A stretch of DNA of 64,000 nt from Cladobotryum mycophilum. Taxonomy: Eukaryota; Ascomycota; Sordariomycetes; Hypocreales; Hypocreaceae. The first letter of the stretch is position 1; every line of letters starts with the position of its first letter. A program made the position numbers and the translations under genes. Below are positions 44,166 to 58,470 of this stretch, in pieces. The notes beneath the pieces were generated by a model that worked only from the letters and a program-made list of their open reading frames with translations, had not been told where the DNA came from and searched no databases. The DNA is taken from assembly GCA_036429605.1 (NCBI GenBank), contig JAVFKD010000015.1, positions 953,421 through 1,017,420 of the forward strand, in the 5' to 3' direction.

Positions 44166-46506
44166 GAAACTACTAAATTTAAAGGTATATTATAAGTATT
44201 AGAAAAATAGTAATAAATAATCTTAATATTTTTAATATTTTTATTTACTACAAAGTACTTTTAAACCTAGGCTAATATAATAATGTAAAAAGATAAAGTT
44301 TTAATTTATAGTCCTTATGTTTAATAATATATTTATGATTTTATATCGGGGTTTTCTTTATTACTTTGGTATAGTAATTTCTTTTAATTTTAATACTACT
44401 ATATTTATTTAGTTAGTTGTGAATGAAAAGAAAAGTAAAAAAAGGACTGTTAAGAATTGTTAAGAAACTCTTAGAGCTTAGAAAATCGTTTAGTAAGAGT
44501 TACTGGAAAAAAAGTCTTTAAATTAAAACATGAACATAACTATAAGAAAGACTAAGATGGGTTAAGTGGCAATCTTTAGTAAATTTGCTTTTTTTCTTTT
44601 ATGATTCTTTTGTTTGGTATAGGCAATGACTGTTGAACTATTTCTCTGTATACTTTTTATAAATTCTAATAAAAAAAATACAAGTAACATGAGTAAAGAA
44701 TTTCAAAAGACAACATATAAACTAATAATTACAGAAAGCTAATATAAAGTAGATCTTATATATATATATATATATATATATATTTAGTCTATTAAATTAC
44801 TACTAGTAATTTAAGATTTGAATAACGGTTTATTGAATCTTTTTATAATTGAATAATAACAGCATATAAAATAAGTAAATATATAACATGGAAATATATG
44901 CTTTATATATTAATAAAACTAAGGAATAGAATATAAGCCTTTAAATTATTAAATAAAACTATTTATAATTAGATCTTTTACTGACTTATATTATTTAATT
45001 CTTTTAAACATTATAACTAAACTCATGCCTTTTCTATTTACTCTATTTTTTTATTTCAAACATAATTTGCATTACTTAAATAATTGAATATTGCTAATCG
45101 AGCTGTATTATACAACTCTTTTCCTCTTCTAGTCCAGCAGAACAGACTAAGCTTCTAAGACCCGGTTATAATAAGGCTCGCATTTAACTACTATATTTAT
45201 AACGCATTTAAGCACAATACGTCAGTAAACATATTAGATAAAAAGTATAAATAAGTTTAAATTTAATTTAATTAATGACTTATATTTTAAATCTAATAAT
45301 ATAATTAAAGCTTTTATTATAATAAAACAATAGTTTAATTATTAAAGATTTAAGAGATATATTATGGTCTAGAATTAGCTAATAGTTTATCATATTAATT
45401 TTATTTTATAACTAATATATTCTTAAAATAAAATAATTTCTATTACTATTATTATATTTTATTAAATATTTTAATAATAAATATTATAAAAATATAAGTA
45501 GTAGATATTATATTTTCTATTTAATTATAAAATTAATATATATATATTTATATTAATAGAATTTTTTTATTATAAAATTATTTTATTAAAATCATAAACC
45601 TAAACAAATATGTACTATCATTAGTAATAAATTTTGTAAATTTATTAGTTACTAATAAGGTATTTAATTTATAGTTATAAATAAAAAGATAATATACAAA
45701 GTGAAATTTCTTAATATAAAAGTAATAGAATAGTTATAATAAAAAATTTAAAAAAGAATATAAGAAATTATTAAAGTTTTTAAATAATAATAATATTAAT
45801 AATAAAGCTTTTTAAAAAGATTAATAAGGTTTATAATAAGACTATAATAATATATTAATCCCTCTTAAGGAACAAGTCTTTATAACTTAGTTAATTATAT
45901 TAATTAATTATAATAAGCAAGTTTAATTTTATCTTATTAAAGCCTAGATCTTATATATTTTAATAAAATATTTATTATTTAATTATATAATTAAAACATT
46001 AATTAAATAATTAAATATATTATTACTGTTAATTATTTAAAACTCAAATTCCTTGAGTTTTATTTATATAATTAAAGCTTTTAATATTATAATATATTAA
46101 AGTCTAAAGATAGGTAGTAGGTTATAGTATTAATCTTATTTTATAATTCGTATATTCTTAAAACAGGATTCTTTTATTATTATTATTATATTTTATTAAA
46201 TAATTTAATATTTTACTAGAAATAGTAAAAAGTCACAATTTTATTATATACTAGTATTAAAAGTATTATAATTTATATAAAACCAAAACCTTTCTTTTAG
46301 CCTATACATAAACAGTATTAGTACTATTATTACTACACTAATAGCTGAAATAAATCCTTTATTAAGAAATGTATTTAACTTTTGTAATACTAATAACCTT
46401 TCTTTTATCATAGTATATAAAGGCTTTTAAAATAAAATAAATGTAATACTATTTAATATCTACTTTAATTTAATCTTATAGTTTGTTTTATCTCATTTTA
46501 AAAGTC
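44166..46506. repeat. AT-rich interval with B and A fragments
   Basis: Contains a family B left-half fragment (about 45086-45230), a (TA)n run at 44757-44786, a family A right part (about 45290-45540) and a family A plus-strand copy (45845-46210). No coding sequence is seen. Confidence 0.5.
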
Positions 46507-49092
46507 TTATTATTTGGGCTGTATTTTACAAAACATTTCCTCTTTTAGCCTAGTGTAATAGACTAAGCTCATGAGCCCCAGTTATAGCGGGGCTCGCATT
46601 TAACCACTATCTTTACAGTAGATTTAATCGCTATAGGCTAACTAAATGCCCTATAATAGCAACCATAGTCAACTATAACTATACAATAGCTATTTCGCTC
46701 GATCGGCCATTTCGGTGGGTTATTTATTTTAATTAGCTATTTGAATGAGCTATTTACGCGGTGTAGTTTTTGGTTTTGTAATTAAACAGTAAATATAGTA
46801 TTTAGTATTTAGGTTTTTAATATATTTATTATTAAATTATTTAATAAAATATAATAATAATAACAAAAAGATCCTACCTTTAAGATATACTAACTATAAA
46901 ATAAAATTAATACTATCTTATAAACCACTAGCTAACTCTAAACCTTAGTGTATCTCTTAAATCTTCTATTATACTAAAAGCTTTAATTATATTACTATTC
47001 GGGCTATAATTAATATTTTTAAATTAACTTTTTGTATAAAAATGTTCCTTATATAAAATATATAAAATTAATAAAAATATATTATATACTTAATTAAATA
47101 AAATTTAATATATAATAACTAAAATTAATAAATATATATATATATATTATAGGCTATTAATTCATCTATACTTTATAAAGCTTATTATATAACTAAAAGA
47201 ATCTTTTTAACTATTAAAATTATTATTATTAATATTAATAATAAAACTAATAATTCTATAACTATATAACTATCTTTTTCTTACTCTTACTTTTTATATT
47301 TACCCAAGAACATTCTATTAATAACTATAAGTTTTTTTAATTAGCTTATAATAATTTTTTTTAGTTATTATATAAGTATATTATATACTTAGATTAAAGT
47401 ATTAAGTATTTTATTAATTTAAAAAAAATAATTAAAAAAAACTTAGGTTATAATTATAACTATAATTATAATTATAGCCTAGGATTAATAGGAATTGTTT
47501 TATTTTATAATAGTTAAGGTTATTTTTATAAATTGTTAATAATATTAAAATTCTAGATTTATAATAATAGTTTTATAAAATCCTATAAATAAAAATTAAT
47601 AATTTTTATATAATTAAAATTAAAAATCTTATTAAAGGTTTTTTAAGTTATTATCATAAATATATAAGTTTCTTAAGTAATTAAAAATAAGCCTTAAATT
47701 ATACCTTAATATAATAAATATAAAAAAACGTATATTATTATATAAAATAATAAATTAATAAATATAATAATAATTATATTAAATTTTATGTTATAGTTTT
47801 AGTAAAATAGTATTAAATAATAAGTAAAAAAATAAAAAGAAATAATAGATATATATAAATAATATACTAAACTAATCTTATTTAATATAATAGTATTATA
47901 ATTTTATTTTTTATTAAATTATTTATTAAATATAATTTTTTTAAATTAGTATTAATTAAAGACTATTTTTAGTATATCCTAAACTATAAAAAAACTATTT
48001 TTATTATTAGTATATCAAATGGTATATTAAACTTTCTTAAGGTTTTATTTATTATATTTAAACACTATAAAATATTATAATTAAACAGAAAATATTATAA
48101 TATGTAAAGTATAAAAAAGAAATTATTAATTAATTTATTAATACTATTATTAATAATATTAATAAAAAAATTTTATTATAAGACTATTTTATTATAAATA
48201 TTAATATTAATATAATAGATAAAAGTTATTATTACATTTTTAAAAATATTCTTTTTAAAATATTTTTATATAGTCTTATACTAAAAATATATTTAAAAAA
48301 TAGATTTTATTTTATTATTTTTATACTTAATTTTATATTATAGCCCTTACATTTAAAAAAACTAAATCTATTATTTATTAAAATAACAATAATAAATACT
48401 ATATATTAAAAAAATAAATAAAACATTATAATTAAAAAAAGCTTTTTTTATAAAAATAATACTATAATTATAATAAAAGATTTAAAAAAAAGATAAAAAG
48501 ATTATTAAAGCTTTTAAATAATAATAATACTCATAGTAAAAGGATTTCAGGCCTATTAAAAAGATTAATAAAGCTTATAGTAATATTATAGCTATAATTA
48601 TTATTTATTACTATAGTAATAATATATTTATAAAATTTAAATAGTATAATATAAAATAGAAATATATATTTAATCTAATCTTATACATTAGAATTATACC
48701 CTATACATTTTGTATGGGGAAAATCTTTATGCACAGAGCTAGCTAGAGTGGGCTAGTTATAGCCCGAATAGCAATACTTATCTTAATAAGATAAGACTAA
48801 ACCTGTTTATTATAATTAACTGGTACGATTAAACGAGTCATAAAGACTCGTCCCCTGAGGGGGCTATTTACGCTATTGTTAACTATTTTATATAATTACA
48901 ATGGCAATAGTTACTATTATAGAGCATTTAATTAACTTACAGTAATTAAATATACTATAAATATTATGGTCAAAAATATAAGCGTCGCTGTACCTAGGGC
49001 CTAGGTACAGGAGCTAAATTACTGGCTACAATACTACTGTAATTAAAGCTAGTTATAGCCCGATTAGTAATATATTATTCCCTGAATAGCAA
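46507..49092. repeat. Three-layer nest: family B split by family A split by a longer family B-ended element
   Basis: Left half of a family B palindrome (46507-about 46775) is followed by the start of a minus-strand family A copy (about 46780-47003), then a B-type left end (CTATTCGGGCTAT near 47010). A matching B-type right end appears at 48746-48780, then the family A edge (48781-48855, ending CCCCTGAGGGGG) and the right half of the outer family B (48856-49092). The 1.7 kb inside the inner B ends is too mutated to classify; it could be the autonomous partner of the MITE. Confidence 0.55.
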
Positions 49093-49590
49093 TACTCTAT
49101 TTTAATAATGGTTTTATTATGTTGTTAAAGGATTATTTATTATAATATAATTATTATAATCTAAGTTTAAAAGTTCTAAAACCTTATTATTATTAATTTT
49201 TACTAAAACTATAATTAATAAGCTATTTTAATTAATTGAGTCTTAATAATTAGCTATTTGCATAAGTTATTTACATTAGCAATAATTAACTATTATATAT
49301 ACTTATTTATAGTAATAATAATGACTGTTATAGAGTATTCAATTAGTCTATAATAATTAAATGTACTGTAAATATAACAGTTAAGTATAAGTCTTGCTAT
49401 AAGTAGGCTTTAGTATAACAGCTAAAGTATTAGTTGCAGTACTAGGCTAAAAACAGTTAATTATAGCCTGATTAGTAATATCTTATAGCATGCATAGTAG
49501 TACTCTTAGTTAATATAATTATATAAGTTATAAAAGATTATCCTTTAAGGGGGAAATGTAATGTTTATAATAATATAAACTACAAGGAAA

Positions 49591-49808
49591 TAGTAATAAT
49601 AGTAATAATAGTAATAATAGTAATAATAGTAATAATAGTAATAATAGTAATAATAGTAATAATAGTAATAATAGTAATAATAGTAATAATAGTAATAATA
49701 GTAATAATAGTAATAATAGTAATAATAGTAATAATAGTAATAATAGTAATAATAGTAATAATAGTAATAATAGTAATAATAGTAATAATAGTAATAATAG
49801 TAATAATA
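49591..49808. repeat. 9-bp-unit microsatellite (TAGTAATAA)n
   Basis: About 24 head-to-tail copies of TAGTAATAA, essentially perfect, ending in a degenerate TAATATTAATAATAATA. The perfection contrasts with the mutated surroundings and implies recent expansion. Confidence 0.95.
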
Positions 49809-50037
49809 TTAATAATAATAAAAGGTTTTTTATAACATAAGAATTATTATTGTTTTAAATTCTATATTAAATATATTCGATATATTAACTTACATAGTAT
49901 TATTTTCATACTTGCTACAATTATATTAATATTTTATAAATCTTTCAATAATTAAACATTTAAATTAAAAAACAGCTATTAATTTTAAAATTTCTATTTT
50001 ATAGATTAATTATTTTAAGAATATTATTATATATAGA

Positions 50038-50155
50038 TTTATTTAGGGACCTATTAGTAAGCATCCCTAACATTGTAATAAGCATCCAGAAGGTAGGTTA
50101 CGTCTGGCTGTGTGGCTGGCTACTTTACTCTGGGTTAAGGAAATAATAGATTATA
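50038..50155. repeat. Family D repeat, copy 2
   Basis: GGGACCTATTAGTAAGCATCCC then AGAAGGTAGGTTACGTCTGG; the same layout as 42770-42890 with mostly transition differences. Confidence 0.5.
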
Positions 50156-52836
50156 AATATTAATAATAAGTTAAAAAATACTTTAAAAATCTAACAGAAC
50201 TTATATAAAGTCAATAAATACACTACTAATTTTATAATAGTTTAATTATAGATACTTGTTTAGATATGTAATTAGATATAATTAATATACTGGGCGTTAA
50301 TATTTTATAAACTATTAAGGGTATATTATATATAAGTTATATAAGAATTAATACGTATTATGTAAATTATTTAACTTAATTCCCTAAATATTAAATGTTA
50401 TTATTTAGATTATTGTATAACAATTAGCATTCTATGAATATAGAATTCCTTGTAAACTATTTGTACATTTATATATTATTTATTAGAATCTTTATTTATA
50501 CATATATATTCGTACGTAAATCCATATAAGGAGACAATATTAGGTTTAATTATGTTATATTCTTAAAATTAAAATATTTACTTTATTTAATTTAAAATGA
50601 ATTTATATTTATTATATAGTATTTTTATTATAATAATAAACTAATTAAATAATAAAGATTTTCAAAGATCTAGATTTCTTATTTGTATTTAAAGTCTTAA
50701 GTTTATTTATAAATAAATAAATTCCTTTCTCTTAATTAGATTTAATATTATTATTACCTATAATAGTAAATCACTTATTCACACAGTCACGTGCATATAA
50801 AAATCCTATAAAATAATTAATAACTATAACTATTCTTAATAATTAAACAAATGACTAAAGTACTTGAACTAAAATATAATTACTAATGAGGCCTAACAAA
50901 CAATAACATAGCTTAAATTCTTTTTAAATCTAAGTTCTATAATGATTAAACTAAAGACTAAATAGAACATTACTAAAATTAAATAAAGAACTTAACAATG
51001 AATTAATTGATTAAATTAAAGAATAAATATAATGGAAAAAATTATGAATCGTAATAGGCTAACCGTATAATAATTATAATTAAATACTATAAACAATTAT
51101 TTAAAAGCTTAAGAAAAAAAAACCTATACTCTATAGGCCTATTATAAGTCTATTATATTCTTATTGTATATCTAAGTATTATTTATTGAATACTTAATAT
51201 ACTTATAATAACTATATTTTAAATAATATTCTAAGACTATTATATAATTACATATAAGCTTATAGATTAAGTCTATAATATATCTTATACTTATATTTTC
51301 TTAAAAGAATTTATTATTATTTTATATTATAATATTCTTTTTTATTTTATTTAATATTTATAAGTTATTATTATTATTATTTTCTTAAGGAATAAGTCTT
51401 TATAACTCGTTTAGTAATATCAGTTAGTTATAATAAATTGGTTTAGTCTTATCCTATTAAAATCTAGATTTTATAAATTCTAATAAAATACTTATTATTT
51501 AATTATATATATTGTATAGTTTTGAAATTTATGGTTAAACGGTAAATACAGTATTTAATGCCTATTTTTAGTATCTTAATTATTAGATTATTTAATAAGA
51601 TATAATAATAATAATAATTCAAGTATTTAATTAATTTAAATCTAGTTATGAATTAAACCTAAGAAAGGTAATAAAATGGCTTAAAAAGAGAATTTGAAGT
51701 TAAGCTGTATAATAGTTAAACTAAAAGCTAAATAGGAGATTATTAAAATAAAATAAAATTAAAAATGAATTACTTAATTAAATTAAATAATAAATATAAT
51801 TAAACAAGCTATAAAGACTTATCCCCTAAGGGGGATTATATATATTATTATATTTAGTTATTTAAAACTTAATAGTTTTATTAATTTTTTATTTATATTA
51901 TTGGGTTTCTTGAATTTCATTTATTTATTTATAATATAATCTAAATTACTTACATAAATTAATATTTTTTTTTAATTATCATAATCTTTTAATACCTTTT
52001 ACTTAGTTTTATTTTTAATTTTAATAGAATTTATATTTAGCTTTTTTAGTTGGATTTTGTTGCTGTGTATAGCTTTTTCTTTTAACTATAATTACTAACT
52101 CAATTTAAATTCAAGTACTTTAGCTATTTATTTAGCTACTAAAATATTATAGGTATGAATTATATAGTGCAACTCATAAAATTAGTATAGATATACAACC
52201 ATATATAGAATTAAGTATTATAAATAATTATAATAATACTAAGTTAAATTAATAAACTTTATGTATTATTTATAAAATATATAGAATCTTAAACCCTTAA
52301 ATACTTATAAAAATCCTTTTTTTTTTAGTTTATTTACTATTATAATAAATATACTATATAAAAAGTATAAATAGTTTTAGTCTTATCTTATTAAGATTTA
52401 AATCTTATAAGGTTTAATCTAATACTTATTATTTAATTATACAATGAAAATATTAATTAAGTAATTATATATATTACTACTTTTAGTTATTTAAAACCCG
52501 ATAATCTTTATTTTTAAAAATTCTTTTTATTTATATAGTTCAATTCTTTTTAAACATTATAATTATATATTTAATCTTTTTAAATTATATTTCTTTAAAG
52601 TTATATCTATTATTTAATCTAATTCATTAATGTATTTTTAATTTCCCTTTAATTTCATAATCTCCTATTAAGCTTTTGGTTTGGCTACTATATAAGTTAG
52701 ATTTAAATTGTCTTTTTAAGCTATGTTATTATATGTACTATTTTCTAAGTTTAATTAGTAATTAGATTTAAGTTTAGTTAAATTTACTACTTAAACTATA
52801 ATTTGAGTAGTATAATTAAAACTTTTAATATAATAA

Positions 52837-53083
52837 TGATTACAGGTTAGACCCTTCTAGAGAGATACAGGCTTGTGCCTTATCTATGAAGCACTAACCC
52901 TAAGGGAAACAGCCCAGCTAATAAACTATATAAATATTACTAAGAGTAAATCGTTATCTAAGACCTAGACTTAAGCAAAAGACTTATACTATAATTATAA
53001 AATTCTTTTTCTTTCTTTTTTTTAATCTTAAATAAATCATTTTAAAGCTTTTTTCATTACTATATAAAACTAATTCTTTTATA
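52837..53083 (+). repeat. 5' LTR of the Ty3/gypsy element
   Basis: About 247 bp, begins TGATTACAGGTTAGACCC and aligns throughout with 56950-57198; its end reads TATA where the 3' LTR has TACA. Confidence 0.85.
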
Positions 53084-56000
53084 TATCTAAGATTTAATTC
53101 TACAACTTATAAAAATCCTAAAAAGCATTAAACCTATAGTAATAAATTAATAAGTAATAATTATTATTGGTAGGCTTATTTAAAATAATTTAAATATAAT
53201 AATAAAGCTTAAAAGATAGTATAATCTAGATAAGTTTATAGGTTATTTAAACCAAAGCTATAAGGACTATAAAATCTAGCTTTAAGCAGTTAATAAGCTA
53301 TAAAACCTTTGTTAATGTAATAGAATCTTCTTTTTAAGCTTTCTCCTAAAGTTTAAGTAAAAGATTACAAAAGCAAAAAAGGCAGCTCAGCCTAATAAGA
53401 TATGAATAACCTTCTTTAAAAACAATGAAAAAATTAACTTTAAGATAAAGTTAAACCTTAGAGTTTATTAAAATAAATCTTCTAGATTAAGAAATATTTA
53501 AGTAAAACATAAATAGTAAATTAATTATAATTCTAATAAAAATTTATAATAAAAAAGTTTTAATACTTTTAGATTTAAATTATAATTATTATATTATAAT
53601 TAATAATCTTTTACTAAAAGATCCATATTATTTGCTTATAAATATAGAGTTTGAATAACTTTGTGATTTTTTTAAATATATTAAAAAAAAGTAAAAAGAA
53701 TTAACTATATTTAATCTAAAACTTAATAATTAAATAAAAAAAAACTTTATATTTATATAATTCTAAGACTAAACTACAATATATTTTTAAAGAAGTTATA
53801 ATTTAAATATAATAAAGTTATTTATAATATGACTAAAAATATAAATATATTATTAAAAAACAAAAGTTATACTATACTTGAAATAAAATAAAAAGCTAAA
53901 GTATATTTAAATAATTCAAAACATAAAACCAATACTAGCCTTAATATTTACTACTAAATATAAAAAATAGATTATTATAAAAAAAACACTTACTCTTTAA
54001 TAACTATTAATTTAATTAATATTTAGAAAATACTATAATCTAAGAAAACAATAAACCCTTAAAGCCTTTTACCTTTAAAAGTCTATAAAAGATTCTTTAA
54101 ACTATTTTCTAATAATAAAATAATAAAACTACTATTAAAATATAAAAAGAAAAACTATAAGATTAAATTAAAATAAACATTAAATAGTACTAAACTAGAC
54201 TTACTCTAAGAACTCTTATATAATATATTAAAAGAAAAGTTATTTATACTATAAAAAACATTAAATAAACTTTTAAATAAAAGGTTTATTTAAGCTAATA
54301 GTTTATTAGCAATAATACCAGTACTCTTTATCTATAAGCTAAAAAAGATTAGGTTTTATATAAACTACCTTACCCTTAACACTATTACACAATAAAACCA
54401 CTACTCTTTATTATTTATAATAAAAACTTTAAGTAACCTAATAAAAACCAAATAATTTATTAAACTGAATATAATAATTACTTTCTATAAAATACACATA
54501 ACAAAAAAAATAAGCATTAAATAATCTTCTAAATAAAGTATAGACTATTTAAATAATAAATCTACCTCTTTAAACTTATTAATACCCTTATATCCTTTTA
54601 ACAGTGTATTAACTATACTTTTTATCCTTTCCTTAATAACTTTATAATTATATACTTAAATAATATACTAATTTACTTATTGAAATTATAAAAAGATTAT
54701 ATAACTAAAGTATATTAAGTATTATATATACTAAAAACTATAAGATTATATTTTAACCTTATTAAATATACTTTTATAATATAAAAAATAAAATATTTAA
54801 GAATAATAGTTTAAATAAATAAGAAAATATTATATAACCCTAAAAAACAATATATTATCTATAAATAAAAGGCCTTAGTAATAGTAACTAAAGTATAAAA
54901 CTTTCTAAGATTTATAAATTATTATTAAATCTTTATTCTAGACTTTACTAAAATTTCTAATTTATTAACTTATTTAACATAAAGAAACTTACTTTTTAAT
55001 TAAGAACCTAAGAAAAAAACTATATTCTAGTAAATAAAAAACCACTTTTATAAAACCCTAATTCTCCGAACATAAGACCTAAAAAAACCAATGTATATAA
55101 AAACAAACTACTCTAGCTTTATCCTAAAAAATACCTTATCTTAAAAAAAAACTTATAATTATTACCTAAATAGGCCTTACTGAGGCTATAATAAACTACT
55201 ATAAAGTAAAACAAGTTTTTAAAAACTATAATTCCTATAGAATACCCCTAAGAGGTATTTATAAATAAACTAGATTTTTAAAAACTCTGGGATACTATAA
55301 TAATAAAAAATAAATTTTATTATTAAGTCTATAAGATAATTAAAAAGAATTATAGTCTTTTACTAGAATTAAAATAACAATTTAAATCATAAAGCTAACT
55401 ATTAATAAAACTAAATAACCAATATTCTATAACTAGCTTTAAAAGTTTAATAGTATTAATAAAAAATAACCCTTTATATACTGGTATTATATAAAAGAAA
55501 ATATAACTTAATAATAACTAGATATTTAAAACAGGATAGGACTTTTATACTAATAACTAAAAGATTTTACTAACTAGGCTAAACTTATATAATTGAAAAA
55601 CTTATAAAAAAAACTATAATACCTATAAACAAGAATACATTTAATAAAAAATAAAATAAAACTTTTTAAAATCTCTCCTAGTTTTTATATATATATAAGG
55701 TATAACCTAGTAATAAATTTATTATTAACCTATTATTAATAAAACCAAATAAAGAATACTATTTACAAATAATTATTAACTAATTCTTTAAAGCTATTAC
55801 CTTTAAACCTATAATAAATATAATAATAAAAGCTTACATAAAACGCTTTCTTTAATACTATTATCAATTCTATAAAATATTAAAATTAATTATTAATAAT
55901 AAAAAACAAATTAAACCAACTGCTTTTAATAAACCTTTTATAAACTTATAAAAATAAGACAATAATTAAGTATAATATATTACCTGTAAACTAATAATAA

Positions 56001-56931
56001 TATAAAAAAATTAAACTTAAAAAATATAAACTTACCTATAAAAATACATTAATTATTCATAGACAGACTAAATATCTTTTTTACTAAAAGCATGACTTAC
56101 ACTTAATAACCATAAAAACTCAACCATAGAAATAAACCTCTTTTTCCTAGAATATAAATACTATATAACCCCTTTTAGACTAATTAAGTACAAAAAGCTA
56201 GCTATATAAAATCATTAAAAAAAGCTACTAAAAATACTATAAAAATACAAAATATTATTACATTTATTCAAGCCTCCCTAACATTAACACAACAACACTA
56301 CAAAAACACAGCAAACAAATAGCAAAGATTAATAAAACATATATAAAAAAATAATAAAATCTAGCTTTACCTAAACAACTATAAATCACCCTAACCCTCT
56401 AAGAAATTAAATGCCTTATACCTTAAATACGTAATCATAAAAGTTATAGAATCTTATATAGTAAAATTAAATATACACATAGATATTTACCTGTAATTCT
56501 ATGTTAATTTACTAAAAAAAAAGCATTAAAGGATCCCCTACTAGATTAAAAACAAAATAACTTCTAATCTCTAATAGTATTAATTAAAAAAACTACTATA
56601 TATAAGAACAAAAAAACAAGATTATAGCTTAATATAAAAGACCCTAATATATTAAACTAACTATAAAAAGCTAATATAAAAACCAATTCAAACATTTTAA
56701 AATACTAAAACCCTAGACTAATTTATTAAAAAGTACAGCCTAATTAAAACCACAAATAGTCCCTTAAACAAATATATAAAACCTAGGCAAAAAACATACT
56801 AAAAAATAATAAAAATATAAACATAAAAGAAAAATTATAAAAAAAGCAAGTTTATTCTAAATCAAATAAATACTAAATTTATTCTTATAGAAACAAACCC
56901 GGGCAATAGTACTAATTATTTATAGAATTAT
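53084..56931 (+). pseudogene. gag-pol remnant of the Ty3/gypsy element
   Basis: No frame longer than a few dozen codons survives. The order of recognisable pieces is possible gag (53200-53900), reverse transcriptase (54060-54800), RNase H region and integrase. Stops arise mainly at former Gln and Trp codons, as RIP predicts. Confidence 0.75.
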
Positions 56932-56932
56932 A

Positions 56933-56947
56933 ATAGGAGGGAGAGTA
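56933..56947 (+). other. Polypurine tract
   Basis: TAGGAGGGAGAGTAA directly before the 3' LTR, the expected plus-strand priming site of an LTR retrotransposon. Confidence 0.7.
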
Positions 56948-56949
56948 AT

Positions 56950-57198
56950 ATTACGGGTTAGACCCTTTTAAAAAGATATAGGCTTATACTTTATTTATAA
57001 AACACTAACCCTAAAAAAACGGCTTAGTCAGTAAACTATATAAGCGTTACTAAAAGTAGGTTTTTACCTAAAACCTAGACCTAAATAAAGGACTTATACT
57101 ATAACTATAAAGATCTTTCTTTTCTTTTCTTCTCCTTAGTCTTAGATAGACAATTCTAAAGCCCCTTCTTATCGCCATACAAGGCCAGCCCTTTTACA
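56950..57198 (+). repeat. 3' LTR of the Ty3/gypsy element
   Basis: About 249 bp, starts near TTACGGGTTAGACCC and ends TTTTACA. Its 3' half (57120-57190) is less mutated than the 5' LTR. Possible 5-bp AT-only target duplications flank the element but cannot be trusted in this composition. Confidence 0.85.
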
Positions 57199-57354
57199 AT
57201 AATATAATAATTTAATTATAAATATATTATAAATATTAAATATTATATACTTTTTACTTTTATAATTAAATAATAAATATAATGTTTAGTATTTATGCTT
57301 TTGATATGTTTACCTTTAACTTATTTAATAAAACATAATTAAAATAATTAAAAT

Positions 57355-57975
57355 CATCCTATTTAAGGAATAAGTCTTTATAACTCGTTTAATTATATTA
57401 GTTAATTATCATAAATAGGTTTAATCTTATCTCATTAGAATCTAAATCCTATATATTCTAATAAAATATCTATTATTTACTTATACAATTAATGTATTAG
57501 CTAAGCAATTGTATATATTATTGCTTATAAGTATCTAGAATATAGTTACCTTTCTTTTCGTAACTATGATATTAAGTATATTAGAAGGAATCTATTTATT
57601 TATAAGGTATAAGTAATCTTAAGGCCTTAAATACTTATAAAAAATCTAGCTCTTTAAAAAGCTTTATTTTTAAGTTTATTTATTATTATAGTAAATATAT
57701 TATATAAAAAATATAAATAGATTTAGATTTAATTAAATTAATGAGCTAAACTTTAATTTTAATAATATAATTAAGGCTTTTAGTATAATAATATATTAAG
57801 ATTTTAAATTAATTAATAGTTTATAATATTATTTTTATTTTATAATTAATATATTTTTAAGATAAGATTTTTATTATTATTATTATTATTATTGTTATAT
57901 TTTATTCAGTAATCTAATAATATGTATATTAAAAATATAAGTATTAGATACTATATTAATTATAAAATTATAAAA
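57355..57975 (+). repeat. Family A dispersed repeat, plus-strand copy
   Basis: Begins at TTTAAGGAATAAGTCTTTA and follows the internal order of 25415-26210, ending near AAGTATTAGATACTATATTA. Confidence 0.6.
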
Positions 57976-58029
57976 TTTAAAAAAAACCTATACAATAAAA
58001 ATAATTCTACTTTAAGAATATATTAATTA

Positions 58030-58470
58030 TAAAATACAATTAAGGGAATTAGTAGACGGGTATGATCTTTTTAATATATCGGCATGATCCTACACGAGTA
58101 TGAGTTTTTATAGCCTCTAATTGGTTAAAGATTTCTAAATTTAAAAATACTTTTTAGTAACACTAATAAAATAATTCTTTTTAATACTATTACTTTATAT
58201 TATTAATTAGTTTTTTTAAATTTATAGATTAATAAGCAGGATCTAATCCACGGATTAAAATAATTATTTAAGCGGTTAATTATATTATTATAAAAAAGCC
58301 CTATGGTTTATTATTAAATAAACCATAATAGTAATTATAGTTACTTATAACTATTATAGACTATTATAATATTTTATATTTATAAATATTATAAAATACT
58401 ATATTTAAGGTATTATATATATTTATTCTTCTTATAATAAATAAATATTATACTTATTTAAATAAAAATA
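58030..58470. repeat. Family C repeat, copy 2
   Basis: GGGAATTAGTAGACGGG then ATATATCGGCATGATCC, matching 31396-31500 by transitions, with a similar downstream inverted repeat around GGTTTATTATTAAATAAACC. Confidence 0.5.

Larger units (their letters stand above)
49093..52836. repeat. AT-rich interval with B, A and D copies and a long microsatellite
   Basis: Contains a family B right-half copy (about 49185-49503), a family A edge (49510-49556), a 9-bp-unit microsatellite (49591-49808), a family D copy (50038-50155), and family A plus fragments starting near 51385, 51820 and 52370. No gene is seen. Confidence 0.5.
52837..57198 (+). mobile_element. Degenerate Ty3/gypsy LTR retrotransposon
   Basis: About 4.36 kb with two LTRs, a polypurine tract before the 3' LTR and, on plus, a scrambled gag-pol. 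Reverse-transcriptase landmarks are readable through the stops: GFI-type lead-in and APVLF (about 54280-54330), RFCVDYRALN-like text reading RFYINYLTLN (54351-54385), and the active-site box reading YLNNILIY (54650-54676), where both catalytic Asp of YLDD have become Asn. Integrase-like text follows around 55700-56200. The size is short for gypsy, so some internal sequence may be missing. Confidence 0.85.

Noticed and set aside
49591..49808. CRISPR-like array
   Set aside because: Direct repeat has no spacers; it is a microsatellite in a eukaryotic genome.
52830..57203. Exact 5-bp target duplication of the gypsy element
   Set aside because: Flanks are AT-only and LTR ends are mutated, so several alignments are equally good.
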